Shown here: piece after piece, positions 1 through 11,720 of the stretch
Layout: each line of letters begins with the position of its first letter
Position numbering within the stretch: position 1 is the stretch's first letter
NCBI RefSeq assembly: GCF_037975245.1
Contig: NC_092568.1
Location: forward strand, 9,123,001-9,187,000
Origin: Apostichopus japonicus
Lineage: Eukaryota > Echinodermata > Holothuroidea > Aspidochirotida > Stichopodidae
Direction: 5' to 3'
DNA: 64,000 nt
Notes under the pieces: model-generated
The model's database searches: none
What the model saw: the letters and a program-made list of their open reading frames with translations, nothing else
What the model was told of the DNA's origin: nothing
Position numbers and translations under genes: made by a program

Positions 1-660
1 GTTAATGTATAGCTTATCGGTGACGAGGATGGTCCGAATCGGTAGAAAATGTTCCTTGGTTCATTGATGAAAGGGGAGGGGTGGGAGAGGGGTGTGGGAA
101 GGACATGGAGAACAATCAACAAGCAGTTATATGTACTGTTTAGTTCAATGAGGAATTCGTAAGTAAAAGGTTTATAATAAAAATCGACACGGTTAGTGAC
201 ATTTCACGATTAAAATCAATTGTGGGACAGTATTTTACACTAACCTAAGTCGACATCAGATGAAAAAGTGATGTTTTGAAAGTTTCAAGAAATTAAAAAC
301 GTATGAGAGAATATGGAGAGGTATTCTAAAACCTCTCTCAAAAATAACGTCGGATACCCATCAGGATGTTTCAATAATTTTTTTCTTTCAATTTTCTTGT
401 TATTTATGATTCCAAAGACTTATTTATTTCAACTGTTCACTCGTTACTGTTTATCATGCTTTTGATTATTACTATAGTATTACTATTAATATGTGACTCT
501 TCAAATAAACCATTAACTTCTTCCTATTTAATACTAAAGGACAAATATTAAATCTTAACCTGTTTTGTGTTCTACACAGATTTTCTTTTACAAAGCACCA
601 TCTTCGTACGCCAAGAACCTTCCAACCATCAATATTTTCAATTAGTCTTTTGGTTAATCA
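1..660. other. AT-rich sequence, no gene seen
   Basis: No reading frame with protein character, no splice-bounded exon candidate and no repeat was recognised. Only homopolymer runs and AT-rich sequence are visible. Confidence 0.6.
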
Positions 661-811
661 ATTTGGAGGATAATTGGAAGCGTCTTAATTAATGTTTTAG
701 TAATCAATATGTTGTAATTTTTAATATACATATATAAATATATACATGATAATATTACAACATATCGATTACTCAAACATTAATTAAGACGCTTCCAATT
801 ATTTTCCAAAT
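661..811. repeat. Long imperfect hairpin (58-bp arms)
   Basis: Bases 661-718 and 754-811 are inverted copies of each other, matching at about 54 of 58 positions, around a 35-base TA-rich loop. The arms share ATTGGAAGCGTCTTAATTAA. The size and symmetry fit a small foldback or MITE-type element. No clear target duplication was identified, so element status is inferred. Confidence 0.75.
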
Positions 812-3800
812 TCTGACATAGATAGTTTTTGGTATATTGAGTTTCATCCCCTCTCCCCTCCCCCCCCCCCCCTTCATATATAACTGCGTGCTCGGTTGTG
901 TAATTAAACCAAACGTATATCAAATCATTGATAAGGAGCATGCGTAAAAAACTATAAATACATTTACATTTGCATTAATTGCTAGAAAACGTATCAAACA
1001 TTGTACCCCAAAAAATGACTCTTCTTTTTTTTTCTTTTTAAATTGATGAACAATATAAAAGGAATATAAATTTGCGGTGATAAGTCGGAATTTATTTCGG
1101 GACTTTTCTAATGAAGAAGAGGAATGTTAATATCACATAACTTGAAGCAGATTTATTTTCAACGAGTATAGGCCTAATTTTTTTTTTTTTTTTTTTGCAG
1201 GTCGTAAATCGTTTAAATTAGAGAGAAAAATTGTTGATATTTTTGATCGTAATCATGATTGAACAAGATAAATGGCTGGTTAGTTCACGATAATTAATTG
1301 CAGTTGTATAGTTGCGATGTTTTTCTTGGTTTTACCAATTATTAGTATGGGAATGTTTATTTACGAGTTGATGGTTTCGAGATACTATCAGAATATTTTA
1401 AAGTTTCTGACACATGTGGTAAGTGTATATGAAAATGATTAATTTGTAAGTGTTCTTCACAAAATATGTTTTTACATATGCCTATATATGTTGTGCAAAA
1501 ACGTCATTGAGAATAAAACAGCGCAGGCAAAAGAAAATAGAAAGTTACCAAAGGCATGGAAGTCTGCAGAAAAGAAGCCGAGGGGGGGGGTGGGGGGGGG
1601 GGGTAACTTTTGGGTTCTGTATAACCGTTTCACCGTCCAAAGAATTGTCTGGCTAACCGGTATACAATAAAATATAAAAAAAATGTAATGAATAACCAGA
1701 AACCGTCAAATTGAACAAATTTGCTCAGAAAAAAAATAAGAGCTGTGGATATTTTATTTACGAAAGGGCAGCATATTTGGGGTTCGTTTCTTCTTTGACT
1801 ACTCTGAGGTTTCAAGGGGAAGAGCCAACCCTCCCCACCCCCTGTGGATGACCAAAGCCCACAAATATTACTCCGCAAGTAAGTTGGATTTGATCAAACG
1901 ACTAGATTGTTGCATGTATAAAAAGGCAGTATATTATCATGAGCTAGTTGCTGTTTCCCCAACCCACCTCAGCTGAACCCCACCCCAACCCACCCAACTC
2001 CCCCACCCCCAAAATAGCAATGGTGTTTTAAATATTTGAAACACCTGTGGTGTGACATTAATGCCATGGTGAGCAAACAATGTATAGGCCTAGTTTCTGC
2101 TTATAAAGTGTATAGCCTATACTTGTGTATAGCAGGAGATTAAAATTATGTTCTAAACATAGCCAGTTGCTTGATTACAAGCTACAAAACGTGTTGGCGG
2201 GGAAAATCGCAAGAAGTCTATGCCTGCGCGCGAAACACATCGCTCAAAGAAAGTTAATCACAAAAGAGCTGCATAAATTTAGCTTGAATCTAAACAAGCT
2301 GACAGATAAACATCGCGTAAATCTACTTAAGCTTTAACCATCCACCATACCAGCAGACTGTACCAGATATTAAGGAGACGTGGTTCCATTTGTAGTACAT
2401 TTTGTATTTTACTCTTCGAGTTCCCCGACTACCCTTCTTTAAAACTTCCTACAAGCAGTTTTATGTCAAACTCTCTCGTAGAATCAGAAGATATTCTTTT
2501 GGCTCGTGTGGTAGATAAATTTTCCAAAATGAAATTACAATTTTCAAGTTATAAATCTGTCATTGGTATCCTGGTATACGAATTGCAATAAATTTATATT
2601 ATGTTTAACGAAACAAAAATTGTGCTAATATATACTGCAAATAATTCGAATTATGTAAATTTATTGGAGGAAAACAACTTGCGAGGTTGACATTAACAAA
2701 ATAACGTAACATTGCAGGCCAAACGCAGGCTTTACATAGAGGTTCACTTATAACACAAAATATGTTGTATGTTGTCTTTAATTTACCCTCCAACTCCTCT
2801 CAACGCCCCCCCCCTCACCACCCCCCTCCCCTCCCCCTTCTCACCCGCCTTCCCTCAGCTTTTTATCATGAATGCTATCTCTCACTGAATTAGGTCCGAT
2901 TGCTCCTCGTTCTATTAAAATAGTTATAAAAACAAATTTCCTTTTTGTAAATGCTTAACCTTATGTTCTATAGTTTGATTCCGCAGGCTTACATATCGAC
3001 CCCCCCCCCACCCCCCCCCCCCAACACACACACACCTCTGTTACTCCGTACACATTGAATTAGCCCCGTCGTATTTCGGGTATATTGGAATGTTGCTAGC
3101 TTGTACATTAAATTCGAAAAAAAGTTTAGAATTATTAAATGGTAATTGCTTATAATAACCCAAACCACAACTTGCAGTATAATTCATGGTCATATTTATG
3201 GGTTCACTCAACCTTGTTTATATTATTATACAGGGATTGTTTGATAAATGAAACTTCGTTTTTTTGTTTCATTGCGTATATTACATGTATACGCTATACG
3301 AATTAGTTGGTCAGTTTTGTTCAAATCTAAAAAAAATTTAAAAAAAGGAGAGCAAAAAACCCAACTCGCACAGCTGCGATTATTGATTTAGCCATCAAAG
3401 AATTGATTTTCAAGTCTGGCCCCTCGATTGCCACTTAACTAACACCAACCAACCCAAATGAAACGAAAGTAAATTAATTATATGACCAACCGTATACTGT
3501 ATAATTTCTGTTTAATACACGTTGGTTGACCTTTTTTTTTTAACGGAAGCTTCCCATAACTTTCGTCTCCTTGAATATATAAATATTAAAATTATGATTT
3601 AGTTTGAAACAATATAAAATAATTACGAAATAAAATTGGATATCACTTCCCAAGTTTTAAACAAAACAAAAAACAAATGCCCTGGATATGTTTCCGCGAA
3701 TCAATCATTGCTCAAGGTCATCAAGATTGCCCTGTAAATGTAAAATAAAATAAAATACAAACTCTTTTTTTATCCTGTTAGAAATTTGGTAACATTTTAA

Positions 3801-3907
3801 TCAAAAGTACTTTTATGACGGTGTTTAGAGTTCATGACTATACCCTAACACATTTCCAGGAAGGTCAATCGAACGATGAAAACTTCTCATGCAGTTTTAA
3901 AAAAAGT
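812..3907. other. Non-coding, with homopolymer and C-rich tracts
   Basis: No gene is recognised. Visible simple sequence includes C runs near 859-872, 2807-2843 and 3001-3022, a G run near 1583-1602, and T runs near 1178-1197. A basic 70-residue frame at 2125-2337 has no recognisable domain and no splice context, and is not called. Confidence 0.6.
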
Positions 3908-4104
3908 GAAAAAGAGAAAGGAAATAATGAATCGAGGGTGACAGTTTAAAAAGTTACCATGTAGTTTTTCTTCTTTCATATAATTGCGGGCAATACTGCT
4001 GACCTTCAACAGTTAGTTCATATTTCTTTTGTCTTTATTAAATTGATAAATGGTTAGAATATATTTTATGTATGATATCACTTTTTTAATATTTAAAGCA
4101 ATCT
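3908..4104 (+). repeat. Direct duplication, copy 1
   Basis: This segment, which includes GGAAATAATGAATCGAGGGT, recurs as a near copy at 4503-4690. The order of motifs is the same: ATAATTGCGGGCAATACTG, then AAATTGATAAATGGTTA, then TTAATATTTAAAGCAATCTT. It may be an unclassified dispersed repeat or a local duplication. Confidence 0.75.
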
Positions 4105-4135
4105 TTTTTTTCTTTTTCTTTTTCTGTTTTTTCCA

Positions 4136-4206
4136 AATTTTATTTCAACATTCTTTCGTTGCATAAATAATAATTTCAACATTCTTTCGTTGCATAAATT
4201 ATAAAG
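4136..4206 (+). repeat. Two-copy tandem repeat of about 32 bp
   Basis: The block containing TTTCAACATTCTTTCGTTGC and the following ATAAAT occurs twice back to back within the spacer between the larger duplicated segments. Confidence 0.75.
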
Positions 4207-4502
4207 GAACATAACATGAAAATAATTTATACGATTGATGAAGTCTATACCAAAATAAGAGATTGCATTTCTTAAATGCATTATGTAAAGTATTATAGGA
4301 AATGGGCGCATGAAATTTAGACGTTTGTAAATATTCTTCTACTTGAAGCATATACATTTAAATCGAAATAAAAATTCGTTTAAATTAGGGAGTTCTTCTT
4401 CAACTTTCTTCTTGAAAATATAATATTTTAGGTGGAAAATCAGAAAGTTGTAGGGGTGCTTTAAGCACAATTTTGTACCCGAAATAAATGTCCTGCTTTG
4501 AA

Positions 4503-4690
4503 AAAAAGGAAATAATGAATCGAGGGTAACAGTTTAAAAAGTTACCATGTAGTTTTTTATCTTTCATATAATTGCGGGCAATACTGATGACATTCATTAA
4601 TTCTTTCATATTTCCTTTATTAAATTGATAAATGGTTAAAATTTATTTTATGTATCATATCATTTTTTGTTAATATTTAAAGCAATCTTG
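4503..4690 (+). repeat. Direct duplication, copy 2
   Basis: Near copy of 3908-4104 in direct orientation, about 595 bp downstream. Small substitutions and indels separate the copies. Nothing coding is seen in either one. Confidence 0.75.
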
Positions 4691-5091
4691 GTTATATAAA
4701 AAAAAACAATTGATTTACAATCATGGGCAATTTTTAAGATTTTTTATTATTAATCTTGATATATTATAACTATAAGTATTGTGTGTGTGTAAACTATGTG
4801 TAATAGGAAGTTACAATTAGGAGTAAGTCTATAATATTTATATTTAATTTGTTCCTACATTGTTTTGATGTATTCAGGAACAGTAAAGTGAACAGTGAAG
4901 TGAGGAAAATGAAATATTTTTCTATAACTGTTTCTTCTTTCATTGCCTCCCAAACGACGAGAGACTATCTTGATGTTACAATAGAAAAAAATTCTACCTG
5001 TTTGATTATTTCTAAGTTGAGTATATTAACAGTGGCGTTTATATAGAGACGACTGATATCGTCGCCCATGCACCTACCATCACCCCCCCCC

Positions 5092-5477
5092 CAGTGGCGG
5101 AGCGTCCATTCAGTCAGGGGGCGGATGCCCCGCCTGCATGACGGACTCAAATAGACTGCTGGTGCCCTTTTCAGCTCTTTACCACTTTTTACTTATTCGT
5201 GATTATTGACTTTTTTTATTGCTCTCTCATCTACTTATTGACATTTGTCACATTTGTTGGTGTGTAATTTGGCGATGACACCTATTTATACTTCGTTTAT
5301 CTGCAAATTAGCCAGGCCCGGAAAGGGTCATTTCCGGCGATCTAGGGAGTATCTTTACTCAAAAAAATTCTGTACGCTACTCGCCAACCAGTGGTGGCGC
5401 TCCGCTTAGATATTGTCGAAAGCGCCCCTACAGACCATTCTCGCCCCTCCTGACCAATACCCCTAGCTCCGCCACTG
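5092..5477. mobile_element. hAT-like MITE with CAGTGGCGGAGC termini
   Basis: A 386-bp segment begins CAGTGGCGGAGC and ends with its exact reverse complement GCTCCGCCACTG. Both flanks are C runs, so a poly-C target duplication is possible but cannot be delimited. Internally it carries a GCGCCACCA...GTTGGCG block (on the minus strand) also found in the elements at 12761 and 41183. There is no coding capacity, so it would be non-autonomous. The hAT assignment rests on the terminus style and on related elements here that have 8-bp duplications. Confidence 0.75.
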
Positions 5478-8032
5478 CCCCCCCCCCAATCCAACCATAT
5501 CTGTACTTAAAAAAAAAACCTCATCCCCACTAGGTAAAAATGAGATTCATGAGATACACCACTCCTAGCTTCATTCCAAGCCAACCGTTTTATTTACGTT
5601 ACATATTTAGATATTTACGAATGGTGTGAACTAGATTTAATGCATATGTTATCCCCATTTAATTGTATAATATGTTGTGATAAGTAAATATAGCCGAAGA
5701 TTCAATTTGATGGAATAAAGAAATGGGAATTAACGATTTCTCTGCTCTAGTCTAAAACTAGCTTAGTTCACACCTGTCATATTTTGCAAAGCACTTACCG
5801 TGACCCGAACGAAAAATCGATATTTTAACAATAAAGAAGAAAACAATAACCCATCGTTTTTTTCCCAAAGAGTAAAGATTTACATTCATTTTTTAGAAGT
5901 TTGAAAATCAATGTTAAAAGTTGAACTATAGACTTAATGGTTAGGGGGAAACCCCTTGAATCCCCTTTTAGGAATAACAGGTTACAGGTTATAAATCCTA
6001 TCGATTTCCTGTCAATTATTTTGCAGTTTTTTCACGGAAACATGAATGCTATTTAAAGAGTGACATATTGCACTATCGATCTATTTTTCACACTCGCTGT
6101 TAGAAAGTTTCTGCTGATTGACCTACAACAAAGTACAACTCAGCGGCACAGTTCAACGATAACCCTCCCCACTCCCCCTCTCCCTCTCCCTCCCCCTCCC
6201 TCAACCCACCTCCATACGCAGCTCCGACGCAACATACACTTAAACAAAAGCGGCCTAATAGTTTGTCCTTTCTCGGTGAACGTAAGTTGTCATTGATATC
6301 TGTGCCAGGTGTGGGGTTCCGTAGGGAATTGTGGAAAATAATTATACATTTTCATATTTAACTGTATGATATTAGGTTAAGACTTCAAGAAGGAGTCCCG
6401 GTGATATAATTTATCCTCGTGGCCCGACTTGGTTCTCGACGCCCACAATTGATCATAGGAACCAGAGACACCTGGCACTCTCTTCCTGCCTCCGCCTCCA
6501 CCCCAACGCCACCTACGCCACCTACGCCACCTACGCCCACAACTCCACCCCCCCCCCCCGACCGAGTTACAGCAGCATCGTATTCACGCACTTGTCCCTT
6601 ATAATTAAACAGAACGCGACAACTGTCAGAAGAAGCAGTAACCGCATTGCCATTTACATAATTACATGCTGGACGATTTGAAGATAAAAATAAAATATAA
6701 AATATAAATAAAAAATAAAAAACTCCCTCCTACAGAGAGCGATGATTTATCACAAAGACAAATGTCTACAAAATGTTACATTAAACTACTTTTTTTTATA
6801 TAATTAGACTGTGTGACATATTTACCTCAATTTTTTTGGGGGTTCCACTTTGAAAGATTCGTGAAGTAAAGATGCCATCACCTGCTCGATCAATCCGTGG
6901 TCGATATTCCATTCAAGTTGTGACGGGGCCAAATCAAAGGGTTTAATTCTAGTTCAGACATTGAATGCCTTCTTCATTGTATCTCACCGTTATCTATCTA
7001 TATATATGTATATATATATATATACCATTCCATTCCAGAATTATAGGAAAACTATTCAAAACTGTTCCCTATTTTCAGAGGCCTTGACAATCATTTTGCT
7101 TTTCATTTTAAGTTAACGTAAATGTCAAGAGGGGGTGTTTGTCCGTCAGTTAGTTTCGATTGTTCACAATATGTCCATCGCGGCCAGGTTTGGACATTTC
7201 TCCACACACAACAACAACACATTGTACAAGTGATTAGTTATTTCCTAATGTGGTATATGGGATTCGACCTTGAGCTGACAGGCTGTAACCTCTGTGATTC
7301 AAACAATTTTGCTTGAGGGACCCCAAGTTTCTCTTTGATAACCTCGGCGACCCCCCCCCCCTGTTGGGAGGAAGTACATCCATCCCCTCCCCCTCCTCCT
7401 CACCTTGAGAATTTTGTGTATCTTTACAACTTTTGAAGAAGTTTATATTCAAGATTTTGTCGCATTTTTTGTAGCCAAAAAAAACCCCTCCATTTTGCTT
7501 CTGAGTTTTGTTGGCAACCCTTCCTCCCCCCAATAAGAAAGAAATAATAAATGGGGGTAATCCTTATTACCAGGGGGGCTGTATGGTGCCTCTTATTCAC
7601 AATTATTATTTGCAATGCTCACATCATATTTTACTACAGTCAAATAACTCGTGATTGGTTAACCATGGGAGTATCATATCATAAAAAAGAAATCAGTGAG
7701 TTAACGAACACAATGCGTACTACCATTAAATCTCGTCGCAGATGCACCTCTTTAACCCAGCAAGTATTAGGCCTTCACAAAATAATGTGTAAATATATAT
7801 AGATATATTTATATGGCACATTATCAATACTTTCTTGGCATGAATTAGAATTTAACACATTTTTGACCTGTGATTGTTGTTATCTCAAACAGACGGTGTG
7901 AAATATTAACCGACTGAGTCACTTTTTCTCCGTACAGATGTTTACACAAATGCATGGAAATTTATCTGTGTAAGTTACGCATTCTGTCGGTTCTGTATAT
8001 AACAGTGATGAATTGTTGTGAGTTCCACAGTA

Positions 8033-8035
<3 letters not shown>
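5478..8035. other. Non-coding, with simple repeats
   Basis: No gene is recognised. The stretch contains a C/T-rich tract near 6164-6203, a short 9-bp repeat (CCACCTACG-like) near 6505-6535, a TA-rich run near 6998-7024, and a C run near 7350-7363. Proline- and glycine-rich frames here simply read through these tracts. Confidence 0.6.
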
Positions 8036-8076
<41 letters not shown>

Positions 8077-8114
8077 GTATTTATATATATATATATAAAT
8101 ATATATATATATAT
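8036..8114. repeat. (TA)n microsatellite
   Basis: Nearly pure TA dinucleotide repeat with a few interruptions (GTATATGTATTTA). Reading frames through it give only YIYI-type peptide. Confidence 0.9.
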
Positions 8115-9053
8115 CAACACCCATCCACTTTGTTATCATGCAATATTTTTCGTTATTATAAAATAATTGAAATACAAATTATTTGACAATTTCAGTAAAA
8201 GAAAAAGAAAAATCACATAGCTCTAGACACATAAATTGCTTAAAAAAAGTTCTTTGTTGAAAATGTAACAGCTTGGATCCAACAGCTGAACTAGGTAATG
8301 TCTAACAAAAAACACCATTTGATATACCTGGGTAAACAATCGGTATGTGGTGTTTGTGAATGCTGTGTTTGCAATGTTACATACAAACATGTATTTTCTA
8401 CTAACACATCTGACTTAAAAAGTACAGCTCACGCCTATGAAATCGATTTTGGAAATCTTGTTTGCTGTATAACTGATTTGTACATGATAAAGTAATAACA
8501 AAACAAATTTCTGACTCATTTTCCATGATGATGTCACCAACTGTACTGTTGCCAGATGCATTAATAATATTTCACAATATTGTGAAAATTGATACCTTCA
8601 CACATTCACGTATGCTAGCCTAGGAAGGCATGTGAGGAAACTTCTCCATTCAACTTTCGAAATATTCCTTTAATATATTAGACTCCGTTCCGTTCCCGTA
8701 ATCTTACATTCATATATGTATGAGATTTATGTGGTATTACAAGGATGTTTGATATATAGATATATATATATATATTATATTATATCATATTTTATATTAT
8801 ATATATCGACTGAAATAAACGGTGGGTATAGGTGTATACACGTATTTCTGTCGAGGTCGATACAGTAAAAATTATTTTTAAACCCGTGACCGTCAAGAAC
8901 CTAGCGCAAATAATCGATGATGGAGTTCACGGAAGAGTGCAACGCCCATGTTTGCTTCGTAATATAACTGTGTTTAATTACTAAAGTAAATGAATGATGG
9001 CAAAACTGACTGGAAGATTGTTAAAACAATGGAAAGGAGCAAAAAAAGCTTTA
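8115..9053. other. Non-coding, no gene seen
   Basis: Unremarkable AT-rich sequence, with a TA-rich patch near 8755-8806. Confidence 0.6.
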
Positions 9054-9152
9054 TGGCTAAAGATAGGATTCGAACCTGCAGTGACCTCAGGCTTACAAAC
9101 ATCTGGGTTTATAATCCAGAGGTCGCAGCAGGTTCGAATCCCGTTCTAGCCA
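9054..9152. ncRNA. Palindromic pair of tRNA 3'-half-like sequences
   Basis: The segment starts TGGCTA and ends TAGCCA. Read from either strand, the last ~46 bases look like a tRNA 3' half: an anticodon-stem-like region, then GGTCNCNGCAGGTTCGAATCC (a good T-arm and B-box match), then an acceptor ending TAGCCA. The two halves face each other head to head, so the whole folds as a long hairpin. No D-arm or A-box is present on either strand, so it is not an ordinary tRNA gene. It could be a fused, inverted tRNA remnant or a small tRNA-derived element. Expression cannot be judged. Confidence 0.6.
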
Positions 9153-9236
9153 AAACTGTCTTTTGCTCTTTTCCATTTGCATTTAATTACTAATATATTT
9201 TTTTTTACTATTATCCTAGCATTCTGTCCGTCAAAT

Positions 9237-9587
9237 CAAGGGCGTAGGAACCGGGGGGCTGGGGGGCACCAGCCCCCCAGTGAAAAATGTGGAGGGGCGG
9301 AAGTATCATTCCGCCCCCCCCCCCCCGCTTCGCAAGTCAGAAAACCCCTTTTTCATTTCCAAATGAGAAAAAAAATCTCATTTGGAGCACCAAATTGCAT
9401 CTAAGGCCTGGTGAAAATACAAAATTAAGTTTACAAAATGGAGTGGGTGTTGAAGTGTGCTATATTGCACCAAATTGCATCTGAGGCTACCTGGAAATGC
9501 AAAAAATTCCAAAAATTAGACCCCTCCCCCAGGCCGGCCATCAGCCTTCAGCCCCCCCCCACTCAAAAGTACCTTCCTACGCCACTG
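9237..9587 (+). mobile_element. hAT-like MITE, family 1 copy A
   Basis: This 351-bp element begins CAAGGGCGTAGGAACC and ends TTCCTACGCCACTG, giving imperfect terminal inverted repeats. It is flanked by a perfect 8-bp direct repeat, CGTCAAAT, at 9229-9236 and 9588-9595. An 8-bp duplication and CA...TG ends are typical of the hAT superfamily. The interior is non-coding, with a G/C-homopolymer-rich left part. Two further copies lie at 32585-32950 and, inverted, at 55959-56308. Confidence 0.88.
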
Positions 9588-10825
9588 CGTCAAATAATGT
9601 TTCGAGACATCTGCCTTTACATGTGACTGCCCACTGTGCAGTCTAAATGCATACATTTTATGAAAGCATGTATCTGTTTAGTGTCTTTTGGCATTTTGTT
9701 TTATTTCTGTGTGGTACTACAAAAATCCGGTATCAAGACAAGTAATGTAATTAGCTTGCCATTTAAGTCAAACTATATCATTTAATAAAGACCTATAAAG
9801 GATACAGTAACCTTTCTAGTTATCGCTATCTCTGTGCTTACTACAAAACAGTGAAAAGTGTCCGCGCAATGGCATTTTTCAAGTCGAAATCATTTGTCAT
9901 TTTGTCACATTATTACTTGTCAATTTGTCATGTTTGTCACATTGTCACACTATATACAAATCTCATTCATCTATAGGCTGATGAGTTGGTGTCTTACTCA
10001 GTTTGATGACGTATTCTGAGTCAGTGCGGTGTTAACACCCTCTATTACCGTTATGAACCATGTGTTGCAAACCCTACCCTCTCTACCCCACCCCATCCCC
10101 CTCCCTCCCGCTCCTCCCCTCCCCCTCCCCCTCCACTCCCCCATATCAAGTTGTGCGGACACCACCGGAGAATTGCAAGCTGGTATATCTTGCCTGCATG
10201 GATGTGTTCTCCCTCTTGGACCTTCGGCCCATTGTACTTGGGGCCCAAGTTGAGATATTGTGTGAACAATGTTTTCAGACTTTTGACCCGTGCTGACCTG
10301 AAATGACCTTTGTCCCATACCAACAACAATTCAAACCAGTTCTTCCTAAGGAGAACGTATATACCAAACATGAAATGTATCCCAGTTATCCTTCTGAAGT
10401 TAGAGCATTTTACGAGTATCAAACACACACACGCGAGCGCACACCCACGTACGCCATCTCACATTCACATTGATTACTTCCGCTAGGAATGAAATATAAC
10501 TATAAGATGGCTGATTCTCAAAATATGCATGAAAGATAATCCGACATTTGTTGGAAAAAAACATACTAAGCTATTCCACATTGTATTAGTTTGCACATAT
10601 ATGTTACACCAAAGTCGTATTTCCTTGTATATATGATAGCATGGCTTCCGAATAGCGCTATCTATAGCATATAATTTTTGAGGCCTATACCGGATAAAAG
10701 ATACACGTACAGTGGTGGTTAATACTTTATACGATACCTTAATAGCATATATACAAACAAACAAAATCTCTCTGTAAATTTTGACGTGTATAACCCTTGG
10801 AAATCAAGATGAGGCCGCGGGTATA
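9588..10825. other. Non-coding, with short repeats
   Basis: No gene is recognised. Near 9893-9951 there is a degenerate TTGTCACATT-like run. Near 10070-10142 there is a C/T-rich polypyrimidine tract. Confidence 0.6.
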
Positions 10826-11720
10826 TGGCAAGCCGTATTAACATTTACCTCGCAATTAGACTTAAGTCGAATACATTTCACTTAAGTGGAATACATTCTA
10901 CTTAAGTGAAATGGAATTCCACTTAAGTGAAATGTATTCCACTTAAGTGAAATGTATTCCACTTAAGTGGAATTCAATTTCACTTAAGTGGAATTCAATT
11001 TCACTTAAGTAGAAATGGACATTTCTATTTCACTTAAGTGGAATTGCATTCCACTTAAGTGGAATTGTATTTCACTTAAGTGGAATACATTTCCACTTAA
11101 GTGGAATTGTATTCCACTTAAGCTAAATAGCCCATCTATTTCACTTAAGTGGAATACAATTCCACTTAAGTGGAATGCATTTCCACTTAAGTGAAATACA
11201 ATTCCACTTAAGTGGAATGCATTTCCACTTAAGTGGAATTGTATTCCACTTAAGTGAAATAGACAGGACATTCCACTTAAGTGGAATTGTATTCCACTTA
11301 AGTAGAATACAATTCCACTTAAGTGAAATGCATTTCCACTTAAGTGGAATACAATTCCACTTAAGTGGAATGCATTTCCACTTAAGTGGAATTGTATTCC
11401 ACTTAAGTGAAATAGACAGGACATTCCACTTAAGTGGAATTGTATTCCACTTAAGTAGAATACAATTCCACTTAAGTGAAATGCATTTCCACTTAAGTGG
11501 AATACAATTCCACTTAAGTGGAATGCAATTCCACTTAAGTGAAATAGAATTCAGCTTAAGTAAAATACAATTAAGCTTAAGTGGAATGGTATTCCACTTA
11601 AGTGAAATAGAATTCCACTTAAGTTAAATAGTATTCTGCTTAAGTGAAATTGAATTCCACTTAAGTGAAATGTATTCGACTTAAGTCGAATTGCGAGGTA
11701 AATGTTAAAACGGCTTGCCA
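10826..11720. mobile_element. Giant palindromic CTTAAG-satellite element with TIRs
   Basis: The outer ends are inverted copies: TGGCAAGCCG at 10826 and CGGCTTGCCA ending at 11720, with the similarity continuing inward for about 70 bp. TA dinucleotides flank both ends (10824-10825, 11721-11722), as expected of a TA target duplication. The interior is about 39 units spaced about 21 bp apart, each centred on the palindrome CCACTTAAGTGG or a variant. A higher-order block of about 150 bp, including AGTGAAATAGACAGGAC, is duplicated near 11255-11425 and 11402-11530. Because each unit is self-complementary, both strands read as the same FHLSGI-like peptide, so the open frames are artefacts. It is probably a non-autonomous foldback-type DNA element. 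The superfamily is unknown; Tc1/mariner is only suggested by the TA. Confidence 0.8.

Noticed and set aside
2125-2337. 70-residue basic frame
   Set aside because: No homology recognised, no gene context, length within chance expectation.
9054-9152. Ordinary tRNA gene
   Set aside because: No D-arm or A-box on either strand; only duplicated 3' halves are present.
11005-11627. FHLSGI-repeat proteins on both strands
   Set aside because: The palindromic CTTAAG unit forces the same peptide on both strands; there is no independent evidence of coding.
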